64,000 nt of DNA from Treponema sp. (lineage in GTDB: Bacteria; Spirochaetota; Spirochaetia; Treponematales; Treponemataceae), in assembly GCA_017484285.1 (NCBI GenBank), contig JAFUTH010000009.1, positions 62,001 to 126,000 on the forward strand, written 5' to 3'. Below are positions 32,556-41,173 of the stretch, one piece after another. The notes below the pieces were generated by a model, which did no database searches, was not told the origin of the DNA, and saw nothing but the letters and a program-made list of their open reading frames with translations. Made by a program: the position numbers and the translations under genes. Each line of letters starts with the position of its first letter. Within the stretch, counting starts at the first letter, position 1.

Positions 32556-33503
32556 ATGATTGAAGTTTCACATCTTTCTAAACGCTTCGGCGAGTTCAAG
32601 GCTGTCGATGATGTCAGCTTTTCGATTCCGACGGGGCAGATTGTCGGTCTTTTAGGACCAAACGGCGCGGGTAAGTCTACCACCATGCGCATGATTACTG
32701 GATTTTTTAAGCCAACGAGCGGAACGGTGCTGATTGACGGCATCGACATCGAGCAGAATGCGGTCGAGGCAAAGCGCAAAATCGGCTACATGCCTGAATC
32801 CGCTCCGCTCTATGCCGACATGATTGTCGAGGAATATCTTCGCTATGTCGCGCTCATGCAGAATCAGAACGCTGACGAAAAAATCCCCAAGCTCTGCGAG
32901 GAGTGCGGTCTTAAAGAAGTCATGCACAAGAACATCTCGGAGCTTTCGCGTGGATACAAACAGCGTGTCGGCTTGGCTCACGCGCTCATGAACGACCCCG
33001 AAATCCTCATTCTTGACGAGCCAACGAGCGGGCTTGACCCGAACCAAATCGAAGATGTGCGAAATCTTATCCGTGAAATCGGAAAAACGCGCACGGTCAT
33101 CATCTCAACGCACATTTTGAGCGAAGTCGAAATGCTCTGCGGTCGCGTGATTATCATCTCAAAGGGCAAAGTCGTTGCCGACAGCCCCACGCAGGAACTC
33201 CGCGAGCGATACGGTCACGCCGAGACGGTCTTTATCCAGCTTGACGGTGCGGGCGAGGACGAGGCGAAAAACGCAATTTCTTCTGTAAATAATGTGGAAA
33301 GCTGCACGCTCACCGAGGGCGACAAAATCGAGTCGGCGGAAAAAGCCGTTTCGTTCATCGTGAGCGCAAAAGACGGCAAAGAAATCCGCCCTGACTTGTT
33401 CCGCCTGTGCGCAAGCAAAAACTGGACAATCTACGAACTTTCCGTCCGCAAGAACAGCCTCGAAGACATCTTCCACGGACTGACGATAGAGAGTGAGCAG
33501 TGA
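32556..33503 (+). CDS. ABC transporter ATP-binding protein, Gld-type
   Basis: This 315-residue protein has Walker A GPNGAGKSTTMR (about residues 35-46), Q-loop region, signature LSRGYKQRVGLAHALM (LSRGY variant of LSGGQ), and Walker B ILILDEPTSGLDP. The order of genes after it (permease, ABC_transp_aux/GldG, DUF4340) matches the GldA-GldF-GldG-type exporters seen in many non-gliding bacteria. The final residues ESEQ and the stop codon are encoded by a heptamer repeat element. Confidence 0.92.
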   Translation: MIEVSHLSKRFGEFKAVDDVSFSIPTGQIVGLLGPNGAGKSTTMRMITGFFKPTSGTVLIDGIDIEQNAVEAKRKIGYMPESAPLYADMIVEEYLRYVALMQNQNADEKIPKLCEECGLKEVMHKNISELSRGYKQRVGLAHALMNDPEILILDEPTSGLDPNQIEDVRNLIREIGKTRTVIISTHILSEVEMLCGRVIIISKGKVVADSPTQELRERYGHAETVFIQLDGAGEDEAKNAISSVNNVESCTLTEGDKIESAEKAVSFIVSAKDGKEIRPDLFRLCASKNWTIYELSVRKNSLEDIFHGLTIESEQ

Positions 33504-33557
33504 GCAATTAGCAGTGAGAAGTTGAAACTGCTAACTGCACATTGCTAACTGCTAACC
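33491..33557. repeat. Heptamer-repeat hairpin element, AGTGAGC family
   Basis: Units AGTGAGC (twice), AATTAGC, AGTGAGA, AGTTGAA, ACTGCTA, ACTGCAC, ATTGCTA and ACTGCTA run in perfect 7-base register. The two halves are roughly complementary. It encodes the end of the ATP-binding protein and fills the gap to the permease gene. Confidence 0.88.
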
Positions 33558-33577
33558 TTTTTACAGGAGTTTTTGAT

Positions 33578-34303
33578 ATGAAAAAAAATGCTTCACCTGC
33601 GGTGATTATTTTTCGCAGGGAAATAAAATCCTACTTCACAAGTCCTATCGCGTATATTGTGACGGGACTGTTTTTGCTGGCTTCGGGATTTTTGTTCTTC
33701 AACACATTTTTCCTGATTAATCGCGCGGAATTGCGGCAGTTCTTCGGCCTTTTGCCGATTATTCTCTCGTTTTTCATTCCAGCGCTCACCATGCGCCTGT
33801 TGGCTGAGGAAAAACGAAGCGGCTCATATGAAACGCTGCTCACGCTTCCTGTCACGGAAGTGCAGATTGTGACGGGGAAATTCCTCGCGTCTTTTGTGGC
33901 GGGCGCGGTCATGCTTGTGCCGACGCTTTGCTATGCGATTACGTGCTACATCTTCGGTAAGCCAGACGCTGGTCCGATGATTGGCGGCTACTTGGGCGCG
34001 CTCTTCCTCATCGCGTCGTTCAGCGCAATCGGCTTGTTCGCGTCGAGCGTCACGAAAAATCAGATTATCGCGTTCTTCATCGCGTTTGCGATTTGTATCG
34101 TCTTCACGCTTATCTCAAGCTTCCTCATCTTCATGCCGGCGGCAATCGTCAGTTTCTTCGACTTTTTCTCGGCGTACAGTCACTTTGAGTCGATTTCCCG
34201 CGGCATCATTGATTCGCGCGATGTGGTGTACTTCGTCTCGCTCACGGCACTGTTCTTTGTGCTGACGGTTGAATCTCTCAAAAAGACAGGAGAAGCACGA
34301 TAA
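33578..34303 (+). CDS. ABC-2 type permease, GldF-like
   Basis: This 241-residue protein starts at ATG 33578 with CAGGAG 9 bases upstream, and has six membrane segments (for example IAYIVTGLFLLASGFLFFNTFF and IIAFFIAFAICIVFTLISSFLIF). The N-terminal IIFRREIKSYFTSPIAYIV and the LLAEEKRSGSYETLLTLPVTEVQIV loop are typical of GldF/NosY-type ABC-2 permeases. It forms the membrane part of the transporter with the preceding ATPase. Its TAATG overlaps the next gene start. Confidence 0.9.
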   Translation: MKKNASPAVIIFRREIKSYFTSPIAYIVTGLFLLASGFLFFNTFFLINRAELRQFFGLLPIILSFFIPALTMRLLAEEKRSGSYETLLTLPVTEVQIVTGKFLASFVAGAVMLVPTLCYAITCYIFGKPDAGPMIGGYLGALFLIASFSAIGLFASSVTKNQIIAFFIAFAICIVFTLISSFLIFMPAAIVSFFDFFSAYSHFESISRGIIDSRDVVYFVSLTALFFVLTVESLKKTGEAR

Positions 34304-36390
34304 TGAAAAAATTCATTCAGTATCTGAAAAGCCCGAAAAGCGACATCTTGCTTTTTATCCTTCTATTGATTTTTGCCAATTTGGTGGCGAGCCGTGCGTT
34401 TTTCCGCATCGATTTGACTGAGCCGAAGTCGTATTCGCTCTCGAAGGGAAGCGCGCAGGTCGTGCAGACGCTTGAAGAACCGCTCTCTGTCAAAGTGTTC
34501 TTCTCGGACAATCTGAACGCGCCGTATTCGAGCGTGTATCAGTACATCAAGGACATTTTGGTCGAGTACAAGGGCAAGGCGAACGGCAATTTCAGCTATG
34601 AATTCGTCGACATGAAAAAGCCTGAGAACGAAAAAATCGCCCGCAACTACGGGTTGAATCAGATTCAGATTCAAGAGCTTAAGAACAATGAGGTCGGCTT
34701 CAAGCAGGTGTGGATGGGAATCGCGCTCTTGTACGCAGACCGCATCGAGATTTTGGATTCGCTCACGAGCACGGACGGTCTTGAGTACCGCATTACGACG
34801 ACGATTTCAAACATGGTCGCCACAACGAGCGCGCTTTCGGGGCTTTCGGGCGATGTAAAGCTCACGCTCTATGCGACAAAAAAACTCGCTGACTTCAAAA
34901 TCATCGGCTTCAATCAGATTGAAGATGAAGTCCGTGCGGCGTTTACCGAGGTCAACAAAAAGAATCAGAATCGAATCTCGTTCTCGTCAATTGACCCTGC
35001 ACCTGCCGATATTCCGGCGCTTGTCGAAAAGTACGGCATTCAGAGTCTCAACTGGAACGACCCGAATCTTGGGCAGGGCACGGGCGCGATTGGTCTTGTG
35101 CTTGAATACGGCGAAAAATTCTCGCTCTTCCCGGTCAAAATGGCGCGTGATTTCTTCGGACGCAACATGATTTCTGGTCTCGACAATTTGAGCGCGCAAA
35201 TCGAAGACAGCCTCAAATCGCTCGTGTCAAAATCGCAGGAAATCGGCTACATTACGGGGCACGGCGAACTTGACTTCACCAATTCAGAAACTGGCTCGGC
35301 TCGGCTCGCGTCTCTCATTTCTGACCGCTACACGTTCAAGGAAATCAACCTTAAAGAAGAGGAAATTCCCTCGAGCCTTGCGAGCATCGTGATTGATGGC
35401 CCGAAAGAGGCGTTCACCGACGAAGAACTCTATAAAATCGACCAGTATGTGCTCAGAGGCGGCAATTTGCTCGTGTTCGCAGACCCGTTCATCGAGAATT
35501 TGCCCGACAATCAGTATCAGCCGCCGAGCTACACGCCGCTCAACACGGGAATCGAAAAAAATCTCGAAAAGTACGGCATCCGTCTTGAGAAAAACTACGT
35601 GTACGACAAAAACAGCTATTCGGCGAATGACCGACGCTACGGAAAATTGCAGTATTATTTCGCACCGATGATGCAAAAAGACTCGCTCGACCAGAAAAAT
35701 CCCATCTCCAAGAATTTGGGGTACGTGATTTTCTTCCAGAACGGCGCGATTGACGTCTCCGGCGCAAAAGAGAACAAAAACGCGCGCGTCACGGTGCTTG
35801 CAAAATCGTCAAAAGAATCATGGACAATCGACTCGAACATCATCATGAATCCGACCTTCATTTCCGTTCCGAGCGACAAAGACTCGCTCAAGAGCGAAAA
35901 TCTCGCGGTTCTCGTTGAGGGCAAGTTTGATTCAGCATTTGCGGGGAAACCTGCGGGAAACTCCGCGTCAGATTCAGCTGCTTCTGCTGGGGGCGATTCA
36001 CTCGCTTCAAACGAGCACCTTGCAAAATCGGTTCAGAACAGCAAAATCATCGTCGTCTCAAGCTCAATTGTCGGTGGCGGTCGTTCTGCTTCGGTCGGCG
36101 TGCAGCTCTTGGACGAAAACGGCACGCAGCCCGTCTCGATGTTCGTCCGAAACGCGATTGACTACTTGAACGGCGAGGAAGACTTGTGTCTCATGCGCAC
36201 GAAGGGCTTGGCGTTGAACACGCTCACCATAAAGAGCACGAGCGCGTCAAACATCGCCAAATACTTCAACGAAATCGGCTTGGTCGTCCTCGTCGCGCTT
36301 GCGGGGCTCATCGTCCTTGTCAGAATCAAAGCGAAAAAGCAGGCGATTCGGGAGCGATATAATCCAAATGATGAGAGGATTGAAAAATGA
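34303..36390 (+). CDS. GldG-like ABC transporter auxiliary protein
   Basis: This 695-residue protein has an N-terminal membrane helix (LLFILLLIFANLVASRAF) and a motif RIDLTEPKSYSLSKGSAQVVQTLEEPLSVKVFFS that defines the ABC_transp_aux/GldG family. A large extracytoplasmic domain follows (with GYITGHGELDF and a DUF4350-like YVLRGGNLLVFADPF), and then a C-terminal membrane helix (IGLVVLVALAGLIVLVRI). The start overlaps the permease stop. The substrate is unknown. In gliding Bacteroidetes the homologues are needed for motility, which is not expected here. Confidence 0.88.
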   Translation: MKKFIQYLKSPKSDILLFILLLIFANLVASRAFFRIDLTEPKSYSLSKGSAQVVQTLEEPLSVKVFFSDNLNAPYSSVYQYIKDILVEYKGKANGNFSYEFVDMKKPENEKIARNYGLNQIQIQELKNNEVGFKQVWMGIALLYADRIEILDSLTSTDGLEYRITTTISNMVATTSALSGLSGDVKLTLYATKKLADFKIIGFNQIEDEVRAAFTEVNKKNQNRISFSSIDPAPADIPALVEKYGIQSLNWNDPNLGQGTGAIGLVLEYGEKFSLFPVKMARDFFGRNMISGLDNLSAQIEDSLKSLVSKSQEIGYITGHGELDFTNSETGSARLASLISDRYTFKEINLKEEEIPSSLASIVIDGPKEAFTDEELYKIDQYVLRGGNLLVFADPFIENLPDNQYQPPSYTPLNTGIEKNLEKYGIRLEKNYVYDKNSYSANDRRYGKLQYYFAPMMQKDSLDQKNPISKNLGYVIFFQNGAIDVSGAKENKNARVTVLAKSSKESWTIDSNIIMNPTFISVPSDKDSLKSENLAVLVEGKFDSAFAGKPAGNSASDSAASAGGDSLASNEHLAKSVQNSKIIVVSSSIVGGGRSASVGVQLLDENGTQPVSMFVRNAIDYLNGEEDLCLMRTKGLALNTLTIKSTSASNIAKYFNEIGLVVLVALAGLIVLVRIKAKKQAIRERYNPNDERIEK

Positions 36391-36983
36391 ACAAATTGAT
36401 GATGCGAAAACTGATACTGGCGGGCGCAGTTGTGTTGCTCGCGCTGATTTATATCATTCAGGTGATTGCTGGAAATCGCTCGAGCGTAAAGGATTTCGTG
36501 ATTGAAAAATCGTTTGATACGATTGAGATTGCTTCGAGCGACAAAGGCGCGGTAACACTCAAACGGTACGGCGATTTTTGGAAAATCGGCATGAACGACA
36601 CGGACACAAACAAAGTCGCGCCGATTGTCGAGGCGGTCAAAAATATCCGCACGCTGAGCGTTGTTTCAACCTCTTCAAGCGATGACGCAATCGAGCGATA
36701 CGGCTTTTCTGACGCGCAAAAAATCACGGTTCGGGTGAGCGACAACGGAAAAGAATACCTTGCGCTCGAAATCGGAAAAGACGCGGCGAACGGTCAGCAG
36801 AACTACGTGCGCTTGAACGGAAAGAGCGACATCTATCTCGCGACGAATGCGCTCAAAAGCAAATTCTCTGTTACCGAGAGCGATTTGATAAAAGCGCCAG
36901 AGCCAGCCCCCGCGCAGGAAGCAGCTCCCGAAGCGAGTGAATCTTCTGGCGCGGCTAGCGAAGAAAGTCCGAATTTGTTGTAG
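36387..36983 (+). CDS. DUF4340-containing protein of the Gld-type operon
   Basis: This 198-residue protein overlaps the previous gene by 4 bases (ATGA). One N-terminal membrane helix (LILAGAVVLLALIYIIQVIAG) precedes a beta-rich extracytoplasmic DUF4340 domain (VTLKRYGDFWKIGMNDTDTNKVAPIVEAVKNIRTLSVVS). The C-terminal tail is Ala/Pro/Glu-rich. It usually accompanies GldG homologues. The domain is normally repeated, so this is a short version. Confidence 0.8.
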   Translation: MNKLMMRKLILAGAVVLLALIYIIQVIAGNRSSVKDFVIEKSFDTIEIASSDKGAVTLKRYGDFWKIGMNDTDTNKVAPIVEAVKNIRTLSVVSTSSSDDAIERYGFSDAQKITVRVSDNGKEYLALEIGKDAANGQQNYVRLNGKSDIYLATNALKSKFSVTESDLIKAPEPAPAQEAAPEASESSGAASEESPNLL

Positions 36984-37031
36984 TCGGTTAACAGAAAATT
37001 CGCTATATTTAGAGAGAATAGGAGTTAGAAA

Positions 37032-38285
37032 ATGGCAAAAAATCTTACGCCAATGACATTGCTCTGCGGTTATCTCGGTGCGGGAAAAACCACATTGCTC
37101 AATAAAGTGCTTAACAATCAGGAAGGCTACAAGGTCGCTGTTATCGTAAATGACATCGGCGAGGTCAATGTCGATGCAAAATTGATTGCTGACGGTGCGA
37201 AAATCACCGATACGAGCGACATCGTTCCGCTCACAAACGGCTGTATCTGCTGTACGCTCAAAAGCCAGCTTGCCCAGAATATCGAAAACCTCATTAAAAC
37301 GGGCAAATACGACTACATCATGATTGAGGCGTCGGGCGTGTGCGAGCCAATGCCAATCGCTCAGGAGCTTGAGCTGATTAAAAACGGCAAGCTCGACAAT
37401 GTGGTCGGCGTGGTTGACGCTGCCCGCTTGGTTGACGAATTCGCGGGTGGTGACAAATTGCTTGCCAAAGAAGCAATCGGCGAGGAAGATATTGAGTCGC
37501 TCTTGGTTCAGCAGATTGAGTTCTGCTCAACGCTCGTTATCAACAAAAAGGATTTGGTTACAGAAGACCAGTTCAAGAAAGTCCGCAAGGTCATCGAAGT
37601 GTTGCACCCAGGCGTAAAGATTATCGAAACGAGCCACGGCGATGTTCCAGTTTCTGACATTCTCGCGACGGGTAGCTTTGAATTTGAAACCGTCTATGCA
37701 AGCGCAGGCTGGTGCAAGCAGCTTGAAGAAGGTGAAGTCGATGATGACGACGATGATGATGAAGAGCACGAACACCATCATCACGACCATGACGAGCACG
37801 AAGAACATGAACATCACGACGACGAACATGAAGAGCACGAGCATCATCATGACCACGATGAAGACGAGCACGGTCACCACCACCATCACCACGAACACAG
37901 ACACGAGGGCGAAAGCGAAGACGAATACGGAATCGGCACATTCATCTACTACCGCCGAAAGCCGTTTGACCGCCAAAAACTCGACGAATACGCAAACAAA
38001 TGGCCAAAGAACATCATCCGCTGCAAGGGATTGCTTTGGTTCAGCGATGAGCAGGAAATGGCGTATGTCTTTGAGACAAGCGGACGGCAGATTCAGGCGG
38101 GTTACTCAGGACAGTGGATTGCCGCTGCTCCCAAAAAAGAGCAAGAGAAAATCCTTGCCGCAAATCCCGAAATCAAAAAAGAATGGGACGAGACGGTGGG
38201 CGACCGCATGGTAAAACTCTGCGTTATCGGTCAGAACCTCGACAAAAAAGCGATTTCTGCCGAACTTGACGCGTGCTTGGCGTAA
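37032..38285 (+). CDS. COG0523 (CobW/ZNG1-type) GTPase metallochaperone with His-rich loop
   Basis: This 417-residue protein has Walker A CGYLGAGKTTLLNKVL (about residues 12-27), the metal-binding C-I-C-C at residues 71-74 (NGCICCTLK), Walker B-like IMIEASGVCEPMPIA, and an NKKD-type guanine motif (VINKKDLV). A very His/Asp/Glu-rich insert lies at about 235-293. The CobW C-terminal domain (VFETSGRQIQAGYSGQW) follows. The His-rich loop suggests zinc or nickel handling. No Zur or B12 riboswitch is evident upstream, so the metal is inferred only. GGAG precedes the ATG. Confidence 0.93.
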   Translation: MAKNLTPMTLLCGYLGAGKTTLLNKVLNNQEGYKVAVIVNDIGEVNVDAKLIADGAKITDTSDIVPLTNGCICCTLKSQLAQNIENLIKTGKYDYIMIEASGVCEPMPIAQELELIKNGKLDNVVGVVDAARLVDEFAGGDKLLAKEAIGEEDIESLLVQQIEFCSTLVINKKDLVTEDQFKKVRKVIEVLHPGVKIIETSHGDVPVSDILATGSFEFETVYASAGWCKQLEEGEVDDDDDDDEEHEHHHHDHDEHEEHEHHDDEHEEHEHHHDHDEDEHGHHHHHHEHRHEGESEDEYGIGTFIYYRRKPFDRQKLDEYANKWPKNIIRCKGLLWFSDEQEMAYVFETSGRQIQAGYSGQWIAAAPKKEQEKILAANPEIKKEWDETVGDRMVKLCVIGQNLDKKAISAELDACLA

Positions 38286-38290
38286 GTAAA

Positions 38291-38312
38291 CTGAAAATTG
38301 AAAATTGAAAAA
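38291..38312. repeat. Heptamer repeat, A-rich family
   Basis: CTGAAAA, TTGAAAA and TTGAAAA run with period 7 immediately after the COG0523 gene and before its terminator. Confidence 0.65.
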
Positions 38313-38356
38313 AATGCCCCGCAACGATGTGAATGACACAGTTGCGGGGCATTTTG
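38312..38356. terminator. Bidirectional terminator between the COG0523 gene and cheB
   Basis: A perfect 12-bp stem (ATGCCCCGCAAC with its complement at 38341-38352) with A-runs and T-runs on both sides serves both convergent genes. Confidence 0.92.
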
Positions 38357-39559
38357 TTATGAGTTTTCTCTCGCGAGTTTTGAAATCTCGTCTGCCATTT
38401 TTTCGAGCGGAACTTGCTTTTGTACACCGCCCAACTCAAAGGCAACCTTTGGCATGCCGTAGACGATAGAGCTCGCTTCGTCCTGACCGAGCGTCCATGC
38501 GCCCTGTTTGCGCATTTCGGCAAGTTCAACTGCGCCGTCTTTGCCCATGCCTGTCATGATGACGCCGAGCGCGTGGTTCTGATAGACTTTTGCGACGGAC
38601 TCAAAGAGAACGTCAGCGGACGGACGGTGACCGTTTCGCTGTGCTTCTTGCGAGAGTCGGAGCGTCTTTTTGCCGAGTGGCGATTGCTCGACGTAGATGT
38701 GATAGTTACCCGGCGCGATGTAGACCTTTCCGCTTTCGATAGGGTCGCCGTCTTCTGCTTCTTTGACGGCAAGCGCGCAGATTTTGTCGAGCGAGTTTGC
38801 GAATTCTTTGGTGAAGCCTGCTGGCATGTGCTGAACGACGAGCACCGGCTGCTTTAGGCGCGGATCAATCATTTTGAATACGTCGCGCAGTGCGTTCGGA
38901 CCACCCGTTGAAATACCGATTGCGATGACTTCGATTTTGCCTGGCTTGCGGAGCGGCTCGATAACAGCTGGCTCTTTTGGCGTAGGAGCGGCGAATGAGA
39001 GCGGTTTTGCGGGCGTTTTGTTTTTTTCGTCGGCAAGGAATTGTTTTGCTTTTTCTTCGCCCATTGCGGCAGTGAGTTTTCGTGTGACTGCGCGCTCTGA
39101 AGCAAGATTTGAATAAAAATCACCGCCACGAACGATTTTTCCGTGACGACGCGCATAGGCGCCGCCATATGAAGAAATGAGCTCAATCAATCGGTCAGAG
39201 ACAGAACTGATGTCGGCTGAAACGGAGCCGTTCGGCTTTGTGATGAAGTCAGATGCTCCGAGTTCGAGACATTCCATGGTGACCGCAGCGCCTTTTTCTG
39301 CAATGCTCGAAAGAATGATGACAGGAATATCAACACGGTTCTGTTTGCGCCATCGAAGGAATTCAACGCCCGTCATAACCGGCATTTCGATGTCGAGGAC
39401 AATGACATCTGGCTTTACAAGCGGCAGCTTTTCGATGAGGAATTGACCGTTCATTGCCTTTCCGACAACGGTCAGACCTTCTGTACCATCGATAACGTGA
39501 GAAATAAGGTTGCGCATAAGCGCGGAGTCGTCACAAATAAGAACTGATATATCTTCCAT
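38357..39559 (-). CDS. cheB: chemotaxis protein methylesterase CheB
   Basis: This 400-residue protein removes methyl groups from chemoreceptors. The N-terminal receiver domain has DD at residues 10-11, the phospho-acceptor aspartate in VIVLDIEMPVMTG and a C-terminal lysine region. A linker follows, then the methylesterase domain with the catalytic serine in GISTGGPNALRDV, histidine in VQHMPAGFT and aspartate in MTGMGKDGA. GGGAG precedes the ATG by 8 bases. It lies 68 bases downstream of cheR, with a terminator between, so expression may be separate or attenuated. Confidence 0.95.
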   Translation of the reverse strand: MEDISVLICDDSALMRNLISHVIDGTEGLTVVGKAMNGQFLIEKLPLVKPDVIVLDIEMPVMTGVEFLRWRKQNRVDIPVIILSSIAEKGAAVTMECLELGASDFITKPNGSVSADISSVSDRLIELISSYGGAYARRHGKIVRGGDFYSNLASERAVTRKLTAAMGEEKAKQFLADEKNKTPAKPLSFAAPTPKEPAVIEPLRKPGKIEVIAIGISTGGPNALRDVFKMIDPRLKQPVLVVQHMPAGFTKEFANSLDKICALAVKEAEDGDPIESGKVYIAPGNYHIYVEQSPLGKKTLRLSQEAQRNGHRPSADVLFESVAKVYQNHALGVIMTGMGKDGAVELAEMRKQGAWTLGQDEASSIVYGMPKVAFELGGVQKQVPLEKMADEISKLARENS

Positions 39560-39571
39560 GTTTTATCTCCC

Positions 39572-39607
39572 TATAAAAAAATCAGTCTGCACGTAAAAAT
39601 GCAGACT
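39572..39607 (-). terminator. Terminator between cheR and cheB
   Basis: On the - strand an 8-bp perfect stem AGTCTGCA/TGCAGACT is followed by GATTTTTTT. It would end cheR transcripts or reduce read-through into cheB. Confidence 0.8.
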
Positions 39608-39627
39608 AAACATCAGCGCAGAATCAC

Positions 39628-40443
39628 CTACACTTGCTTTTGATACAGACACGCCCAATCAGTCTTAAGGAATTCGAATTTTGTTTCCATGCCGAACAAA
39701 CTCTCTGAGTGCCCGATGAACAAGTACGAATGATTTGCCATTGAATTCCAAAAGCGGTCGATAACTGCCTTTTGAGCGGGCTCGTCGAAATAGATGAGTA
39801 CGTTTCGGCAGAAAACGACATCGAGATTTCGCGCGCCAGAGTCGTTTCGAAGATTGTGATAGTCGAATTTGATTGTGGACATAAGCTCAGGCTTTACCTG
39901 ATATCCGCGGTCGTTCTTGGTGAAGAAGCGGTCGAGGTATTTTTGCGGGATGCCCGTGATTCGCGCCTCTGGATAGAAGCCTGCCTGACCTGTCATGAGA
40001 CATTTGAGCGAAATGTCCGAGGCTGTGATTTGGAATTTGTACGGTGGCGGAAGAATGTCTGCCAAAATCATGGCAATTGTGTATGGTTCTTCGCCCGTTG
40101 AACAGCCTGCACTCCAAATGCGTACCGTTGTGTCGCCAGTTTTGCGTTTGTTTTCCAATACGTGAGGAATGACATAGTTTACAAGAGCATCGAAATGTGG
40201 CTGATTTCGGAAGAATCGCGTCAAGTTCGTCGTAACAGAGTCGAGCATGATTTTCATCTCTTCTTTGTTTGACATTACGAGACGGTAATATTCTTCTACG
40301 GAGTCTAATTGTTTTTCTCTCAGTTTTTCTTTTAATCGGCTATCGAGGATAGAGCGATTTGTTGCTGAGAATGTGATTCCGCTTTCGTCGTAGATGACTT
40401 TGCGGAACATGTCAAATTCTGCATCTGTTAATAAGTCTGCCAT
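39628..40443 (-). CDS. cheR: chemotaxis protein methyltransferase CheR
   Basis: This 271-residue protein adds methyl groups from S-adenosylmethionine to chemoreceptor glutamates. The N-terminal helical domain (MADLLTDAEFDMFRKVIYDESGI) is followed by the methyltransferase domain with VRIWSAGCSTGEEPYTIAM (SAM-binding) and the late motif DVVFCRNVLIYFD. Full length for the family. The ATG lies 7 bases after a consensus -10 box and has no Shine-Dalgarno, so a leaderless mRNA is predicted. Confidence 0.95.
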   Translation of the reverse strand: MADLLTDAEFDMFRKVIYDESGITFSATNRSILDSRLKEKLREKQLDSVEEYYRLVMSNKEEMKIMLDSVTTNLTRFFRNQPHFDALVNYVIPHVLENKRKTGDTTVRIWSAGCSTGEEPYTIAMILADILPPPYKFQITASDISLKCLMTGQAGFYPEARITGIPQKYLDRFFTKNDRGYQVKPELMSTIKFDYHNLRNDSGARNLDVVFCRNVLIYFDEPAQKAVIDRFWNSMANHSYLFIGHSESLFGMETKFEFLKTDWACLYQKQV

Positions 40444-40450
40444 AGCGATA

Positions 40451-40479
40451 ATTATACAACCATAATTTCAAATTGTAAA
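40451..40479 (-). promoter_or_regulatory. cheR promoter, leaderless
   Basis: On the - strand TTTACA (40474-40479) and TATAAT (40451-40456) are 17 bases apart. Seven bases separate the -10 box from the ATG. Confidence 0.75.
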
Positions 40480-40526
40480 CAATTTTAAGAATTGCGGTCG
40501 CGGTGATTTTGTCGTTACATCGTCCG

Positions 40527-40555
40527 TTGAAACAAACAATTCTTAGTGCTAAAAT
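40527..40555 (+). promoter_or_regulatory. Promoter of the lptC-lptA-lptB set
   Basis: TTGAAA (40527-40532) and TAAAAT (40550-40555) are 17 bases apart. The ATG at 40571 is 15 bases after the -10 box and lacks a Shine-Dalgarno, so the leader should be only about 9 nt. Confidence 0.6.
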
Positions 40556-40570
40556 CTTAACGCAAATCTG

Positions 40571-41173
40571 ATGAAAAAAAATCTTTTCCGTTCATTTTTT
40601 TTTGTTTTTCTCTCCGCGATTCTCGCTGTTTCCTGTTCTCTCAATTATCTCAAGGGCGAAAACTCCGAAGATACGATTCCCGAATTCAGTTTTAAAAACG
40701 CCGATTATACCAAATACGAATCGAGCAAAAAAAACGTGCGCCTAAACGCGGCTGAACTCGAGCAATACAAAAGCGATAATGCCATCTTTGCGAAAAATGC
40801 CGAATTTGAAACATACGAAAAAGACGGCAAACTCCAGACGAGCGGACGGTGCGAGCTCATTTCCGCGAATACCAAAAATGAAGTCTACACGCTGTACGGC
40901 AATATTTTGCTGAATCTCAAAAAACAAAATATGAAAATCTCCGCGGATTCACTCAACTTCAACAAAAAAACGGAGCAAATCACGAGTGGCAAAAACAGCG
41001 AAGTGCAGCTCACGAAAGACGACATCACAATGACAGGGTACGGCTTTAGCGCAAGCGGCGTGAGCAAATCATTCTCGTTCATCGATCGGGTTGAAGGCAC
41101 GATACAAACGTCAGATGACGCGACGGAGAGTGACGAGGCAGCAGAAGACGAGGTTCCAGATGAAGATGAATAA
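40571..41173 (+). CDS. lptC: LptC-like lipoprotein
   Basis: This 200-residue protein has a lipoprotein signal (LAVSC, C23) and a beta-jellyroll typical of LptC: PEFSFKNADYTKYE, FAKNAEFETYEKDGKLQTSGRCELISANTKNEVYTLYGN, and ADSLNFNKKTEQITSGKNSEVQLTKDDITMTGYGF. The tail is acidic. E. coli LptC is anchored by a membrane helix; a lipid anchor is common outside the Proteobacteria. It precedes LptA- and LptB-like genes, so it should be part of the bridge that moves LPS or a related glycolipid out of the inner membrane. LptF/G are not in the window. Confidence 0.8.
   Translation: MKKNLFRSFFFVFLSAILAVSCSLNYLKGENSEDTIPEFSFKNADYTKYESSKKNVRLNAAELEQYKSDNAIFAKNAEFETYEKDGKLQTSGRCELISANTKNEVYTLYGNILLNLKKQNMKISADSLNFNKKTEQITSGKNSEVQLTKDDITMTGYGFSASGVSKSFSFIDRVEGTIQTSDDATESDEAAEDEVPDEDE

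Noticed and set aside
37527..37976. A hydrophobic 149-residue frame on the - strand opposite the His-rich loop
   Set aside because: It is the complement of His/Asp codons (Met/Val-rich by composition), with no promoter or Shine-Dalgarno.
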